In this document: positions 1 through 5,553 of the stretch, piece after piece
How positions within the stretch are numbered: position 1 is the stretch's first letter
Layout of the letters: every line of letters begins with the position of its first letter
Assembly: GCA_002898855.1 (NCBI GenBank)
Contig: BEIR01000059.1
Span: forward strand, 1-7,244
Direction of reading: 5' to 3'
Source of the DNA: a bacterium HR41
GTDB taxonomy: Bacteria > Actinomycetota > Thermoleophilia > Solirubrobacterales > Thermoleophilaceae
Length of the DNA: 7,244 bases
Notes under the pieces: generated by a model
The model's database searches: none
What the model was told of the DNA's origin: nothing
Seen by the model: the letters and a program-made list of their open reading frames with translations, nothing else
Made by a program: the position numbers and the translations under genes

Positions 1-1340
1 TCGCGACGGTGATCCCGATCGGCGGGTGGGCGTCCGGGCGCTTCGGCACCAAGCGCCTCTACATCGGTTCGATCGTCCTCTTCGCCCTCGGCTCGGCACT
101 GTGCGGACTTGCCTGGTCGGACACGTCGCTGATCGTCTTCCGCGTGCTGCAGGGGCTCGGGGGCGGACTGATCATGCCGGTGGGTATGACGATCCTCACG
201 CGCGCTGCCGGTCCGCACCGGCTCGGGCGCGTTATGAGCATCGTCGGCGTGCCGATGCTGATCGCCCCGATCGTCGGGCCGATCCTCGGTGGCTGGCTCG
301 TCGACCACGCCTCCTGGCACTGGATCTTCCTAATCAACGTGCCGGTGGGCATCGTCGGTGTGGCGATGGCGCTGGCGATCCTGCCCGCCGATCGGCCGCA
401 ACCGCTGCACCGCCTCGACGTGCCTGGCCTCGTCGTGCTCTCGCCGGGGCTCGCACTCGTCATCTACGGTCTCGTCGAGTCCGGCAGCCAGGGCGGCTTC
501 GGCCACGCCAAGGTGCTCGTGCCGCTCGCGATCGGCTTGGCGCTGCTCGCCTACTTCGTCCGCCACGGCCTGCGCGCGAGCGAGCCGCTCGTTGACCTCC
601 GCCTCTACAAGAACCGCACCTTCAGTGCTGCGACGGCAACGCTGTTCGCGTTCGTGGTGGCGGTGTTTGGCGGTTTCTTCCTGGTGCCGCTCTACCTGCA
701 GGCCGTTCGTGGTGAGGACGCCTTCCACACCGGTCTGCTTTTGATCCCCCAGGGTGTGGGGGCGATGCTGACGATGCCGCTCGCCGGTCAGCTAGCCGAC
801 CGGATCGCCACGCGCAAGCTCGTGTTTGCGGGCACCCCGTTGGTCTTCGCGGCGTTCGCGATCTTCACCCAGCTCGAGGCCGACACCCCCTACGCGCTCG
901 TCTGCGGGGCGCTGTTCGTGATGGGGCTTGGGATGGGACTGTCGATGATGCCGCTCTTCACCGGGGCGATGCAGACGCTGCAGAAGCGCTCGGTGGCACG
1001 GGCGAGCACCCAGCTCAATATCACCCAGCAGGTAGCGGCGTCGTTCGGGACTGCGCTCTTGTCGGTGGCGCTCGCCAACGCCATGCGCGACCGGCTCGGC
1101 CCGGCAGCTGCGGGCGGTCGGCTCGGTGGCGAGGGTGGCGCCCAGATCCCGCCGGAGATGCGCGAGCGCGTGGCCGGACTGCTCGCCGACGCCTTCGGCT
1201 CGGCGTTCAGCTGGTCGCTGGCGCTGGTGGTCGTCGCTTTCCTCGTCGCCTGGTTGCTGCCGCGGCGCCGCCAGGTGCCCGCAGCTGCCGCTGTGGGCGA
1301 CGAGACTGAGCCGGAACCGGTGATGGGGTTCGGCGCTTGA
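1..1340 (+). CDS. DHA2-family MFS multidrug/proton antiporter, 5' end cut by window
   Basis: This is a 14-helix-type major facilitator exporter of the DHA2 (EmrB/QacA-like) family, expected to expel drugs or other small molecules across the cytoplasmic membrane using the proton gradient. The frame is already open at position 3 (Ala-Thr-Val-Ile-Pro), so the GTG at 9 is not a credible start. The reading begins near the end of TM2, and about 55-65 residues should lie upstream. Visible family signatures are the loop 2-3 motif A (GWASGRFGTKR, about nt 27-59), the antiporter motif C ending GPILGG (276-293), the DHA2-typical WHWIFLINVPVG just after it, and a second motif-A-like GQLADRIATRK near 787-820. 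Hydrophobic helices continue to an arginine-rich C-terminus. The 444 visible residues plus the missing part fit the usual length of about 500. The substrate cannot be told. The gene is convergent with the ferritin genes and shares a terminator with them. Family sure, function generic. Confidence 0.93.
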   Translation, partial: ATVIPIGGWASGRFGTKRLYIGSIVLFALGSALCGLAWSDTSLIVFRVLQGLGGGLIMPVGMTILTRAAGPHRLGRVMSIVGVPMLIAPIVGPILGGWLVDHASWHWIFLINVPVGIVGVAMALAILPADRPQPLHRLDVPGLVVLSPGLALVIYGLVESGSQGGFGHAKVLVPLAIGLALLAYFVRHGLRASEPLVDLRLYKNRTFSAATATLFAFVVAVFGGFFLVPLYLQAVRGEDAFHTGLLLIPQGVGAMLTMPLAGQLADRIATRKLVFAGTPLVFAAFAIFTQLEADTPYALVCGALFVMGLGMGLSMMPLFTGAMQTLQKRSVARASTQLNITQQVAASFGTALLSVALANAMRDRLGPAAAGGRLGGEGGAQIPPEMRERVAGLLADAFGSAFSWSLALVVVAFLVAWLLPRRRQVPAAAAVGDETEPEPVMGFGA

Positions 1341-1411
1341 GAGCGGACCGCCCCGGGTCGAGCGAAAGAAAGCCGAGCGTGCCGCCTCGGCGGTGCGCCC
1401 GTGGGGGGCCG

Positions 1412-1460
1412 AAAAGGCGGCTGCCCGCCGCGCTAGCGCGGCGGGCAGCCTGCCCCTTTT
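1412..1460. terminator. Bidirectional intrinsic terminator between convergent genes
   Basis: Positions 1419-1450 form a perfect 32-nt palindrome: a 16-nt arm whose reverse complement follows immediately, with CTAG at the centre. AAAA at 1412-1415 and TTTT at 1457-1460 flank it, so each strand reads a GC-rich hairpin followed by a short U-run. It lies 79 nt past the exporter stop and 80 nt past the end of the convergent ferritin operon, so it can serve both. Confidence 0.85.
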
Positions 1461-1529
1461 ATGTGCGGCGCGCGACCTGCCCCCTGCCGTTCGCGCCGTT
1501 TGCGAGCGCCCTGCCCGTCCTTGCAGCTG

Positions 1530-2147
1530 TCAGCTGCGGATGAACGGTTTTGCTTGGTCGAGCGCTTGCTGCTTGGTCAACGTCTTGTCGAAAGCACCGT
1601 TCGGTGTCGGGTTCTGGTCGCGCAGCGCCCGGATCGCGGCCGCGTGACGCGCCTCGACCTGGACGATGCCTCCGGCGGCGGTGAGAATCTCGCGCGACCG
1701 GATCGACGGTGCGGCGCCGTTGTAGGCGCCGACGCCGACCTCCTCGAGCGCCTGCGCCAGCTCGAGGAAGCTCGCCTGATCGCGCATCGGGAACTGGAAG
1801 CGCGGCTTGCGAGCCGGCCGACCGCCTAGCTGGCGGATCGTGCGCGTGAGCGCGTCGACGTGGGCCGACTCGGCGTCGCCGAACTGGCGAGCGTAGGTGA
1901 GCGCTTCCCCGCTCAACCCGAGCTGTTGGGCGCGGCGGTAGAAGTCCGCTTCCAAATACTCGAGCGTGAGCGCGAAGTTGAGGATCTCAACGTCCCCGCT
2001 CTGCGCCAGCGCACGGCTGACGAACGGCCCGGCCACCGCACTGCCGTAGGCGGCCGCGGCGGCGAGGGTGCCCTTCAAGAGCAGCGAGGCGCGGGTCATG
2101 CCGCCGACCTCGACAGCAGCGACGGCGCGCGCGTTTACCTGTTCCAT
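1530..2147 (-). CDS. Ferritin-like domain protein (Ferritin_2-like), second gene of ferritin operon
   Basis: A 205-residue four-helix-bundle protein resembling the Ferritin_2 group, likely extracytoplasmic and metal binding. Candidate di-metal ligands sit where the family has them: helix 1 LTLEYLEADFY (E63, E66), helix 2 DAESAHVDALT (E93, H96), helix 3 LEEVGVGAYNG (E135/E136), helix 4 VEARHAAAIR (E165, H168). Iron is the usual metal, but its identity and any oxidase activity are inferences. Residues 17-49 look like a signal or anchor (MTRASLLLKG, then an alanine-rich stretch ending ALAQ), but only one arginine, R19, stands where Tat signals have two, so the export route is uncertain. The ATG at 2147 is supported by GGAGGAG at 2155-2161, 7 nt upstream. 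M17 is a possible alternative start but has no comparable site. The gene begins 32 nt after its upstream paralogue ends, consistent with an operon from tandem duplication. The C-termini of both match (F-I-x-S). Confidence 0.88.
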   Translation of the reverse strand: MEQVNARAVAAVEVGGMTRASLLLKGTLAAAAAYGSAVAGPFVSRALAQSGDVEILNFALTLEYLEADFYRRAQQLGLSGEALTYARQFGDAESAHVDALTRTIRQLGGRPARKPRFQFPMRDQASFLELAQALEEVGVGAYNGAAPSIRSREILTAAGGIVQVEARHAAAIRALRDQNPTPNGAFDKTLTKQQALDQAKPFIRS

Positions 2148-2179
2148 TTCGTCTCTCCTCCGGTGGTGACCGATGGCGC

Positions 2180-2872
2180 TCAGCTGACGATGAACTGCTC
2201 GACCTGGCGCAGCACTTGAGCGCGGCTCGCCGGCTTGGCGAACGGCCCGTCGGGCGACACGTTCTGTCCGACCAGGCGGTTCAGCACCGCCGCGTGCCGC
2301 GCCTCGACGCTGTGAATCGACAGCGCCGCGGCGAGCACTTCCTTACTTTTGATGCGAGCCGCCTGACCGAGGTAGGCGTTAGCGCCAAGGTTCTCGACCG
2401 TCGCCGCCAGCCGCGCCACCTGGTTCGCGTTGTCGAGAGGGAAGCGCGTGCGCGGCGCTGCTACCGGCGTGCCGCCGAGCTTGCGGATCGTCTGCCGCAG
2501 GGCGTCGACGTGCTGTGCCTCCTCGTCGCCGAAGCGCTTCAGCAAGTCGGCGGTCTTGCCCGAGAACAAGCCTGCCTCGTTGACCTTGCGGTAGAAGTCA
2601 GTCTCGAGGTATTCGAGCGTCAGCGCGTAGTTGAGGATGTCGAGATCGCCGCGCGACGCCTTCCCCCCGCTGCCGCTCGTAGCGGTCCCGCTCTCGCTCT
2701 CGTTGTCGCCCCCACAGGCGGCGAGCAGCACGGTCAGTGCCGCCGCAGCGCCCGGCCCGGCCATGCGCATGAAGCGCTTGCGCGAAAGCGGGTCGCGCGC
2801 GAGCTCCGCGAGCGCGCTGTCGCCGGCCGGAGCTTCTCGCCCGCTGCGCGCCGGTAGTTGTCGATCGCTCAC
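2180..2872 (-). CDS. Ferritin-like lipoprotein with Tat-type signal, first gene of ferritin operon
   Basis: A 230-residue paralogue of the downstream gene. The N-terminus has a 29-residue cytoplasmic leader, then S30-R-K-R-F-M-R, a variant of the S-R-R-x-F-L-K twin-arginine motif with Lys in the second position. A hydrophobic stretch (38-50) follows, ending in the lipobox L50-A-A-C53. C53 would be lipidated, giving a membrane-anchored protein on the outer face. A Gly/Ser linker (54-75) leads to the ferritin-like bundle: LTLEYLETDFY (E87, E90), DEEAQHVDAL (E118, H121), TVENLGANAYL (E160), VEARHAAVLNR (E190, H193). All expected metal ligands are present. Iron or another metal as ligand is an inference. 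The GTG start is set by GAGGAGGT at 2878-2885, 5 nt upstream, and by the leader preceding the Tat motif. It is divergent from tatA across 195 bp containing matching promoter-like elements. A Tat lipoprotein beside tatA/tatC suggests matched cargo and exporter. Confidence 0.9.
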   Translation of the reverse strand: MSDRQLPARSGREAPAGDSALAELARDPLSRKRFMRMAGPGAAAALTVLLAACGGDNESESGTATSGSGGKASRGDLDILNYALTLEYLETDFYRKVNEAGLFSGKTADLLKRFGDEEAQHVDALRQTIRKLGGTPVAAPRTRFPLDNANQVARLAATVENLGANAYLGQAARIKSKEVLAAALSIHSVEARHAAVLNRLVGQNVSPDGPFAKPASRAQVLRQVEQFIVS

Positions 2873-2877
2873 CTGCT

Positions 2878-2885
2878 ACCTCCTC
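2878..2885 (-). promoter_or_regulatory. Shine-Dalgarno site fixing the GTG start of the ferritin lipoprotein
   Basis: Read on the minus strand this is GAGGAGGT, a near-perfect anti-16S match, 5 nt before the GTG at 2872-2870. It justifies a GTG start over any internal ATG (M35 and M37 lie inside the signal motif). Confidence 0.85.
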
Positions 2886-2907
2886 GGGATCGCTTCTGTG
2901 CCTGGTC

Positions 2908-2938
2908 TCGGTTACGCGGGCGCTGCCCGCGCGGATCA
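2908..2938 (-). promoter_or_regulatory. Promoter-like element A: TGATCCG / hairpin / TAACCGA upstream of ferritin operon
   Basis: On the minus strand, TGATCCG (2938-2932) is followed directly by a perfect 7-bp inverted repeat with a 3-nt loop (CGCGGGC-AGC-GCCCGCG, 2931-2915) and then TAACCGA (2914-2908). The end of TAACCGA is 35 nt before the GTG start, a sensible place for a -10 region. The two short boxes recur upstream of the third ferritin gene and, partly, upstream of tatA. TTGATC (2939-2934) resembles a -35 hexamer with a 19-nt spacer. I read it as a promoter with an inverted repeat in its spacer. The sigma factor or regulator that uses it is unknown. Confidence 0.5.
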
Positions 2939-2969
2939 ATCGCGCGAACGGGCCGCGGGCGTGCCAAGC

Positions 2970-3004
2970 TGTGATCCGACGGCGCGAGATGCGCGCACTT
3001 ACGT
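2970..3004 (+). promoter_or_regulatory. Promoter-like element C upstream of tatA
   Basis: TGTGATCCG (2970-2978), 12 nt, then GCGCGCACT (2991-2999) and TAC. The same two 9-mers occur upstream of the third ferritin gene with identical 21-nt start-to-start spacing. The spacer holds a 5-bp inverted repeat (2982-2986 with 2992-2996). In place of TAACCGA there is TTACGTC. A start a few bases after 3004 would leave a leader of about 55 nt before tatA. It stands back to back with element A, about 30 bp apart, suggesting joint control of tatA and the ferritin operon. Confidence 0.45.
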
Positions 3005-3012
3005 CAGGTGGA

Positions 3013-3033
3013 CGCGGACAGAGCGCGTCCGCG
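3013..3033 (+). other. Hairpin in the presumed tatA 5' leader
   Basis: CGCGGAC (3013-3019) pairs perfectly with GTCCGCG (3027-3033) around a 7-nt loop. It lies between the tatA promoter-like element and the tatA ribosome site, so it would be near the 5' end of the transcript. A role in mRNA stability or translation control is possible. In DNA this GC-rich it may be chance. Confidence 0.3.
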
Positions 3034-3053
3034 ACCTGCGAACACAAAGATTC

Positions 3054-3060
3054 AGGGGGT
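3054..3060 (+). promoter_or_regulatory. Shine-Dalgarno site fixing the tatA start
   Basis: AGGGGGT lies 7 nt before the ATG at 3068. It selects M-P-N-I-G-P as the N-terminus and rejects the in-frame extension back to 3008, whose first 20 residues are polar and unlike any TatA. Confidence 0.8.
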
Positions 3061-3067
3061 TCTCGGT

Positions 3068-3328
3068 ATGCCCAACATCGGGCCGATGGAACTGATCGTG
3101 GTGCTGATCATCGCGCTGCTCGTGTTGGGGCCGCGCAAGCTGCTTGAGGTCGGCCGCTCGCTCGGACGCGGTATCCGCGAGTTCCGGCACTCACTGCGCT
3201 CCGACACCCATGAGGGAGAGGCGGTCGAGTTGCGCGAGGAGCTGACTGCTGCCGAACAGCTCGGCAGCCGCACGAGCGAGCGACGTTCGCGCGCGCGCAC
3301 TCCCGCGGGTGCTGAGGGCGAGGGCTAG
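3068..3328 (+). CDS. tatA: Twin-arginine translocase subunit TatA/TatE
   Basis: An 86-residue TatA, which oligomerises to form the passage for folded Tat substrates after they dock on TatC. It shows the full family pattern: a short N-terminus with G5-P-M-E8 at the membrane face, one short transmembrane helix (about 8-20), the G21-P22 hinge, then the basic amphipathic helix KLLEVGRSLGRGIREFR (24-40) and a charged, variable cytoplasmic tail rich in Glu and Arg. Length is usual for TatA and short for TatB. No separate tatB is in the window, so this subunit could be bifunctional or tatB may lie elsewhere. It is divergent from the ferritin lipoprotein operon and has its own promoter-like element. 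tatC is not next to it: an antisense HIRAN gene starts converging 26 nt past the tatA stop. I see no convincing terminator after tatA. Confidence 0.94.
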   Translation: MPNIGPMELIVVLIIALLVLGPRKLLEVGRSLGRGIREFRHSLRSDTHEGEAVELREELTAAEQLGSRTSERRSRARTPAGAEGEG

Positions 3329-3354
3329 CTAAATCAGAGAGAGCTAGTGCTCGA

Positions 3355-3888
3355 CTATGGCTCGAACTCAATGACGGACTCCAGGAACGCTGGGTCTCGC
3401 GCACCGCGCAGTTGATCGTCACTCACTCCCAAGTCGGCGGGCTCGAGACAGAGCTCGACACCGAAGTGGCCGCGGTCGTCGGGACCGCGGTCCCAACCCC
3501 CCTTGATCAAAGCGCGACACGCGAACGCTCGATCGTGTCGAGCCATGAAGTGCATGAGGGGGCGATGCATAACCCTCGCGTTGGCGCGCGAGAGGTAGCC
3601 GACGACGAGCCCAGCAATCAATACTTGCACTGCATTGGGGTCGTACCGATTTTCCGGCTCGGGCAGCAGGATTGCCATTGTCGGGTAGTTGGCACCGTCT
3701 TCACTTCGTCCGCCGACGATGCGTTCGAGCACGTCCTGGTATCGCGACTCGCCAACGACCTCGAGGCGGAAGTCTCCTTCCGACAGCTCTGCTCGCGCGA
3801 CCGCGCCGTTTGGACCGATTTCGACGGGCAACTGTGGGTTCGAACGGCTAGTGCCGAAGAGCGCGCGAAGTGCCGAGCGAAGGCCCAT
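3355..3888 (-). CDS. Small HIRAN-domain protein lying antisense between tatA and tatC
   Basis: A 177-residue soluble protein without signal or membrane segment. Residues about 40-145 resemble the HIRAN domain: FRLEVVGESRYQD (40-52), then the core PEPENRYDPNAVQV (76-89), IAGLVVGYLSR (91-101), CRALIKGGW (124-132) and FGVEL (142-146). HIRAN domains bind DNA ends in eukaryotic HLTF. The role of stand-alone bacterial ones is not established, so a DNA-repair or stress role here is only a guess. The ATG at 3888 has no visible Shine-Dalgarno sequence, and the gap to the divergent tatC start is only 33 bp. Sampled lines of the gene run about 55-67% GC against up to 77% in tatC, suggesting a later insertion that split tatA from tatC. 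Coding is supported by the conserved core motifs. Moderately sure of family. Confidence 0.75.
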   Translation of the reverse strand: MGLRSALRALFGTSRSNPQLPVEIGPNGAVARAELSEGDFRLEVVGESRYQDVLERIVGGRSEDGANYPTMAILLPEPENRYDPNAVQVLIAGLVVGYLSRANARVMHRPLMHFMARHDRAFACRALIKGGWDRGPDDRGHFGVELCLEPADLGVSDDQLRGARDPAFLESVIEFEP

Positions 3889-3906
3889 AAGCGACTACAA
3901 GACACA

Positions 3907-3921
3907 TAACCGATTACGCGG
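3907..3921 (+). promoter_or_regulatory. -10-like TAACCGA box immediately before tatC
   Basis: TAACCGA (3907-3913) repeats the box seen in elements A and B. It ends 8 nt before the tatC ATG, and no Shine-Dalgarno sequence is present. If it works as a -10 element, transcription would begin at or within a few bases of the ATG, giving a leaderless mRNA. No TGATCCG partner is found at 17-21 nt upstream (that position is the start of the HIRAN gene), so support is weaker than for A, B and C. Confidence 0.3.
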
Positions 3922-4920
3922 ATGGTTGTACCCGGGGCACGCATCCTCAAACCGGTCGACCACGACGAAGAGCTCACGATCGTCGAGCACCTCGACGAGC
4001 TGCGCTCGCGGCTGATCGTCTGTCTCGTCGTCTTGGTCGCTGCTTTCGCCGTTTGCTTGTGGCAGAGTCGGCCGCTGCTCGGGGTGCTCAACGCGCCGCT
4101 CGAGCGCGCCGCCGACAAGGCGGAGCGAGCACCGACGTCGCTCAGCGGTCGCGAGCGCGAGCTGCGCAAGGCGCTGCGCGACGCGCTCGCTGCGCAGACG
4201 CGGGCGCTCCAACAGCTCGCCGAAGGGCGCGCTCTGTCGCAGCGCGAACGGCGCGCGCTCGCCGCGGCGGTGGCTGCGACGCGAAGCTCCGTCCGCCAGC
4301 TCGCGCGTTCGAGCGACGACACGCGGCCGGTCACGCTCAGCCTCGGCGAGCCCTTCACGCAGACGGTGCTCGTCGCGTTCCAGTTCGCGTTGTTGTTCGC
4401 GCTGCCGGTGATCCTTCACCAGGCGTGGGCGTTCGTGGCGCCGGCGTTCGCACCGCACGAACGACGGACCGCGCGCGCCCTGGTCATCGGCGCGCCGGCG
4501 CTGTTCGCGGCCGGCGTGGCGTTCGCCTACTTCGTCGTGCTGCCGACGGCGGTGGCGTTCTTGCAGCAGTTCAACGCCGGTGCCTTCGACGCTCTCGTGC
4601 AGGCCCGCAGCTACTACCACTTCGTGCTCATCACTGCGCTCGCCACCGGTCTGCTCTTCCAGCTCCCGTTGGCGATGGTCGGTCTCGTGCAGCTGGGGGT
4701 GGTGAGCTCCGACCAGTTGCGGCGCAACCGGCGGATAGCGATCGTCGTGCTCGCAGTCGTCGCTGCCCTGCTGCCCGGCACCGATCCGATCACGACGCTT
4801 ATCGAGCTCGTCCCGATGGTGCTGCTCTTCGAGCTCGGTCTGCTCCTCGCGCGGGTTGTCGAGCGGCGCCGTGCGCGCGCCAGCGCGCTCGCCGATGCCG
4901 GCGCTGGAGGTGCCGCCTGA
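3922..4920 (+). CDS. tatC: Twin-arginine translocase subunit TatC with enlarged first external loop
   Basis: The six-helix receptor of the Tat system, which binds the twin-arginine signal. Diagnostic parts in order: cytoplasmic VEHLDELRSRL (21-31, with E26 matching E. coli E15), TM1 (about 32-47), an external segment, SLGEPF (140-145), TM2 with LPVILHQAWAFVAPAF (161-176), the HERR loop (179-182, E180 matching E103), TM3 ending VVLPTAVAF, TM4 with GLLFQLPL, the D288 turn GTDP, and PMVLLFELGLLLAR (298-311). At 332 residues it is about 75 longer than a typical TatC. The extra sequence is residues about 61-137 between TM1 and TM2, charged and helix-prone (ERERELRKALRDALAAQ). The ATG at 3922 has no Shine-Dalgarno sequence and may be leaderless. 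The stop overlaps the next ATG (TGATG), and the sigma gene's ribosome site lies inside tatC, implying translational coupling. Confidence 0.95.
   Translation: MVVPGARILKPVDHDEELTIVEHLDELRSRLIVCLVVLVAAFAVCLWQSRPLLGVLNAPLERAADKAERAPTSLSGRERELRKALRDALAAQTRALQQLAEGRALSQRERRALAAAVAATRSSVRQLARSSDDTRPVTLSLGEPFTQTVLVAFQFALLFALPVILHQAWAFVAPAFAPHERRTARALVIGAPALFAAGVAFAYFVVLPTAVAFLQQFNAGAFDALVQARSYYHFVLITALATGLLFQLPLAMVGLVQLGVVSSDQLRRNRRIAIVVLAVVAALLPGTDPITTLIELVPMVLLFELGLLLARVVERRRARASALADAGAGGAA
4906..4911 (+). promoter_or_regulatory. Shine-Dalgarno site of the sigma factor, inside the tatC 3' end
   Basis: GGAGGT, 8 nt before the ATG at 4920, lies within tatC coding sequence. It fixes the sigma start at the TGATG overlap although the same frame is open much further upstream. 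Confidence 0.85.
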
Positions 4921-5540
4921 TGCGGCTCTTCGGGGGGCGCACGAGCCGCTGGCAGCGACTCGCCGACGAGGAGCTGATCGAGGCGGCGGCGCGCGGCGTC
5001 GCCGAGGCGTTCGAGGTGATCTACGACCGCCACGCACAAGCCGCCTACTCGCTCGCCTACCGCATCGCCGGCAGCGTGCAAGTCGCCGAGGACATCGTCC
5101 AAGAGGCGATGCTTGCCGCTTGGCGCGGTGCGTCGGCCTACGACGCGCGCCGCGGCACGGTGCGCGCCTGGCTTTTGCGGATCGTCCACAACCGCGCGAT
5201 CGATCTCTTGCGCCGCCGCGCCGTGCAGGAGCGGCTGCAGTCGGGCGAGGCGCTCGATCCCGAGGCGGGGGCGGGGCGCGACCCCGAGCGCGCGAGCAGC
5301 GAAGAGCAACAGGATCCGATGGTCGAAGCACTGCGCCGCGAGCGAGCGCGGGCCGTTGCGCGTGCCCTCGAGGCGCTACCCGAGGAACAGCGACGGGTGG
5401 TAGAGCTCGCCTACTACGGCGGTTTCACGCACACCGAAATCGCCGAGATCCTCGGCACACCGGTGGGCACGGTGAAAGGCAGGATGCGCCTCGCGCTCGA
5501 GAAACTGCGCGGACTCGAGCCGGTTCTGGAGCAGAGGTGA
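4920..5540 (+). CDS. ECF RNA polymerase sigma factor (SigK-like), coupled to tatC
   Basis: A 206-residue group 4 (ECF) sigma factor that redirects RNA polymerase to a dedicated promoter set. Region 2 spans about 31-100: FEVIYDRHAQAAYSLAYRI, then the core-binding AEDIVQEAMLAAWRG (56-70), and VRAWLLRIVHNRAIDLLRRR (81-100) for -10 recognition. A polar, Glu-rich linker (101-140) follows. Region 4 (about 146-197) has ALEALPEEQRRVVELAYYGG and the helix-turn-helix TEIAEILGTPVGTVKGRM (172-189) for -35 recognition. The Y-x-G-G-F-T-H-x-E-I-A pattern and the RskA-like partner point to the SigK/SigL-type branch. The start follows from the ribosome site and one-base overlap with tatC. The gene is followed after 13 nt by its anti-sigma gene. 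Its targets are unknown. The repeated TGATCCG elements in this window are candidates (inference). Confidence 0.93.
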   Translation: MRLFGGRTSRWQRLADEELIEAAARGVAEAFEVIYDRHAQAAYSLAYRIAGSVQVAEDIVQEAMLAAWRGASAYDARRGTVRAWLLRIVHNRAIDLLRRRAVQERLQSGEALDPEAGAGRDPERASSEEQQDPMVEALRRERARAVARALEALPEEQRRVVELAYYGGFTHTEIAEILGTPVGTVKGRMRLALEKLRGLEPVLEQR

Positions 5541-5553
5541 GGGCAACAGCGCG

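Noticed and set aside
1523..1537. Perfect 15-nt palindrome (GCAGCTG-T-CAGCTGC) at the stop codon of the second ferritin gene
   Set aside because: It overlaps the conserved C-terminal codons shared with the paralogue and has no U-run. Likely coincidental.
2216..2857. 213-codon plus-strand frame opposite the ferritin lipoprotein gene
   Set aside because: Antisense shadow. The minus strand carries lipobox, ribosome site and metal-ligand motifs.
3008..3067. In-frame 20-residue extension of tatA
   Set aside because: TatA begins just before its transmembrane helix. A strong ribosome site supports the start at 3068, and the extension would cover the presumed leader hairpin.
3324..3348. Imperfect inverted repeat (CTAGCT at 3325-3330 and AGCTAG at 3342-3347) between tatA and the convergent HIRAN gene
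   Set aside because: Only 6 bp with an 11-nt spacer, AT-containing and without a U-run on either strand. Too weak to call a terminator.
4053..4919. Upstream in-frame extension of the sigma factor through tatC
   Set aside because: This frame inside tatC is Arg/Ala-rich and featureless. The sigma start at 4920 has a clear ribosome site and normal family length.
3895..5331. Long open frame (478 codons) on the minus strand opposite tatC and the sigma gene
   Set aside because: Arg/Pro/Gln-rich, low-complexity translation with no recognisable domain, antisense to two well-supported genes. This is the usual artefact of high-GC codon structure.
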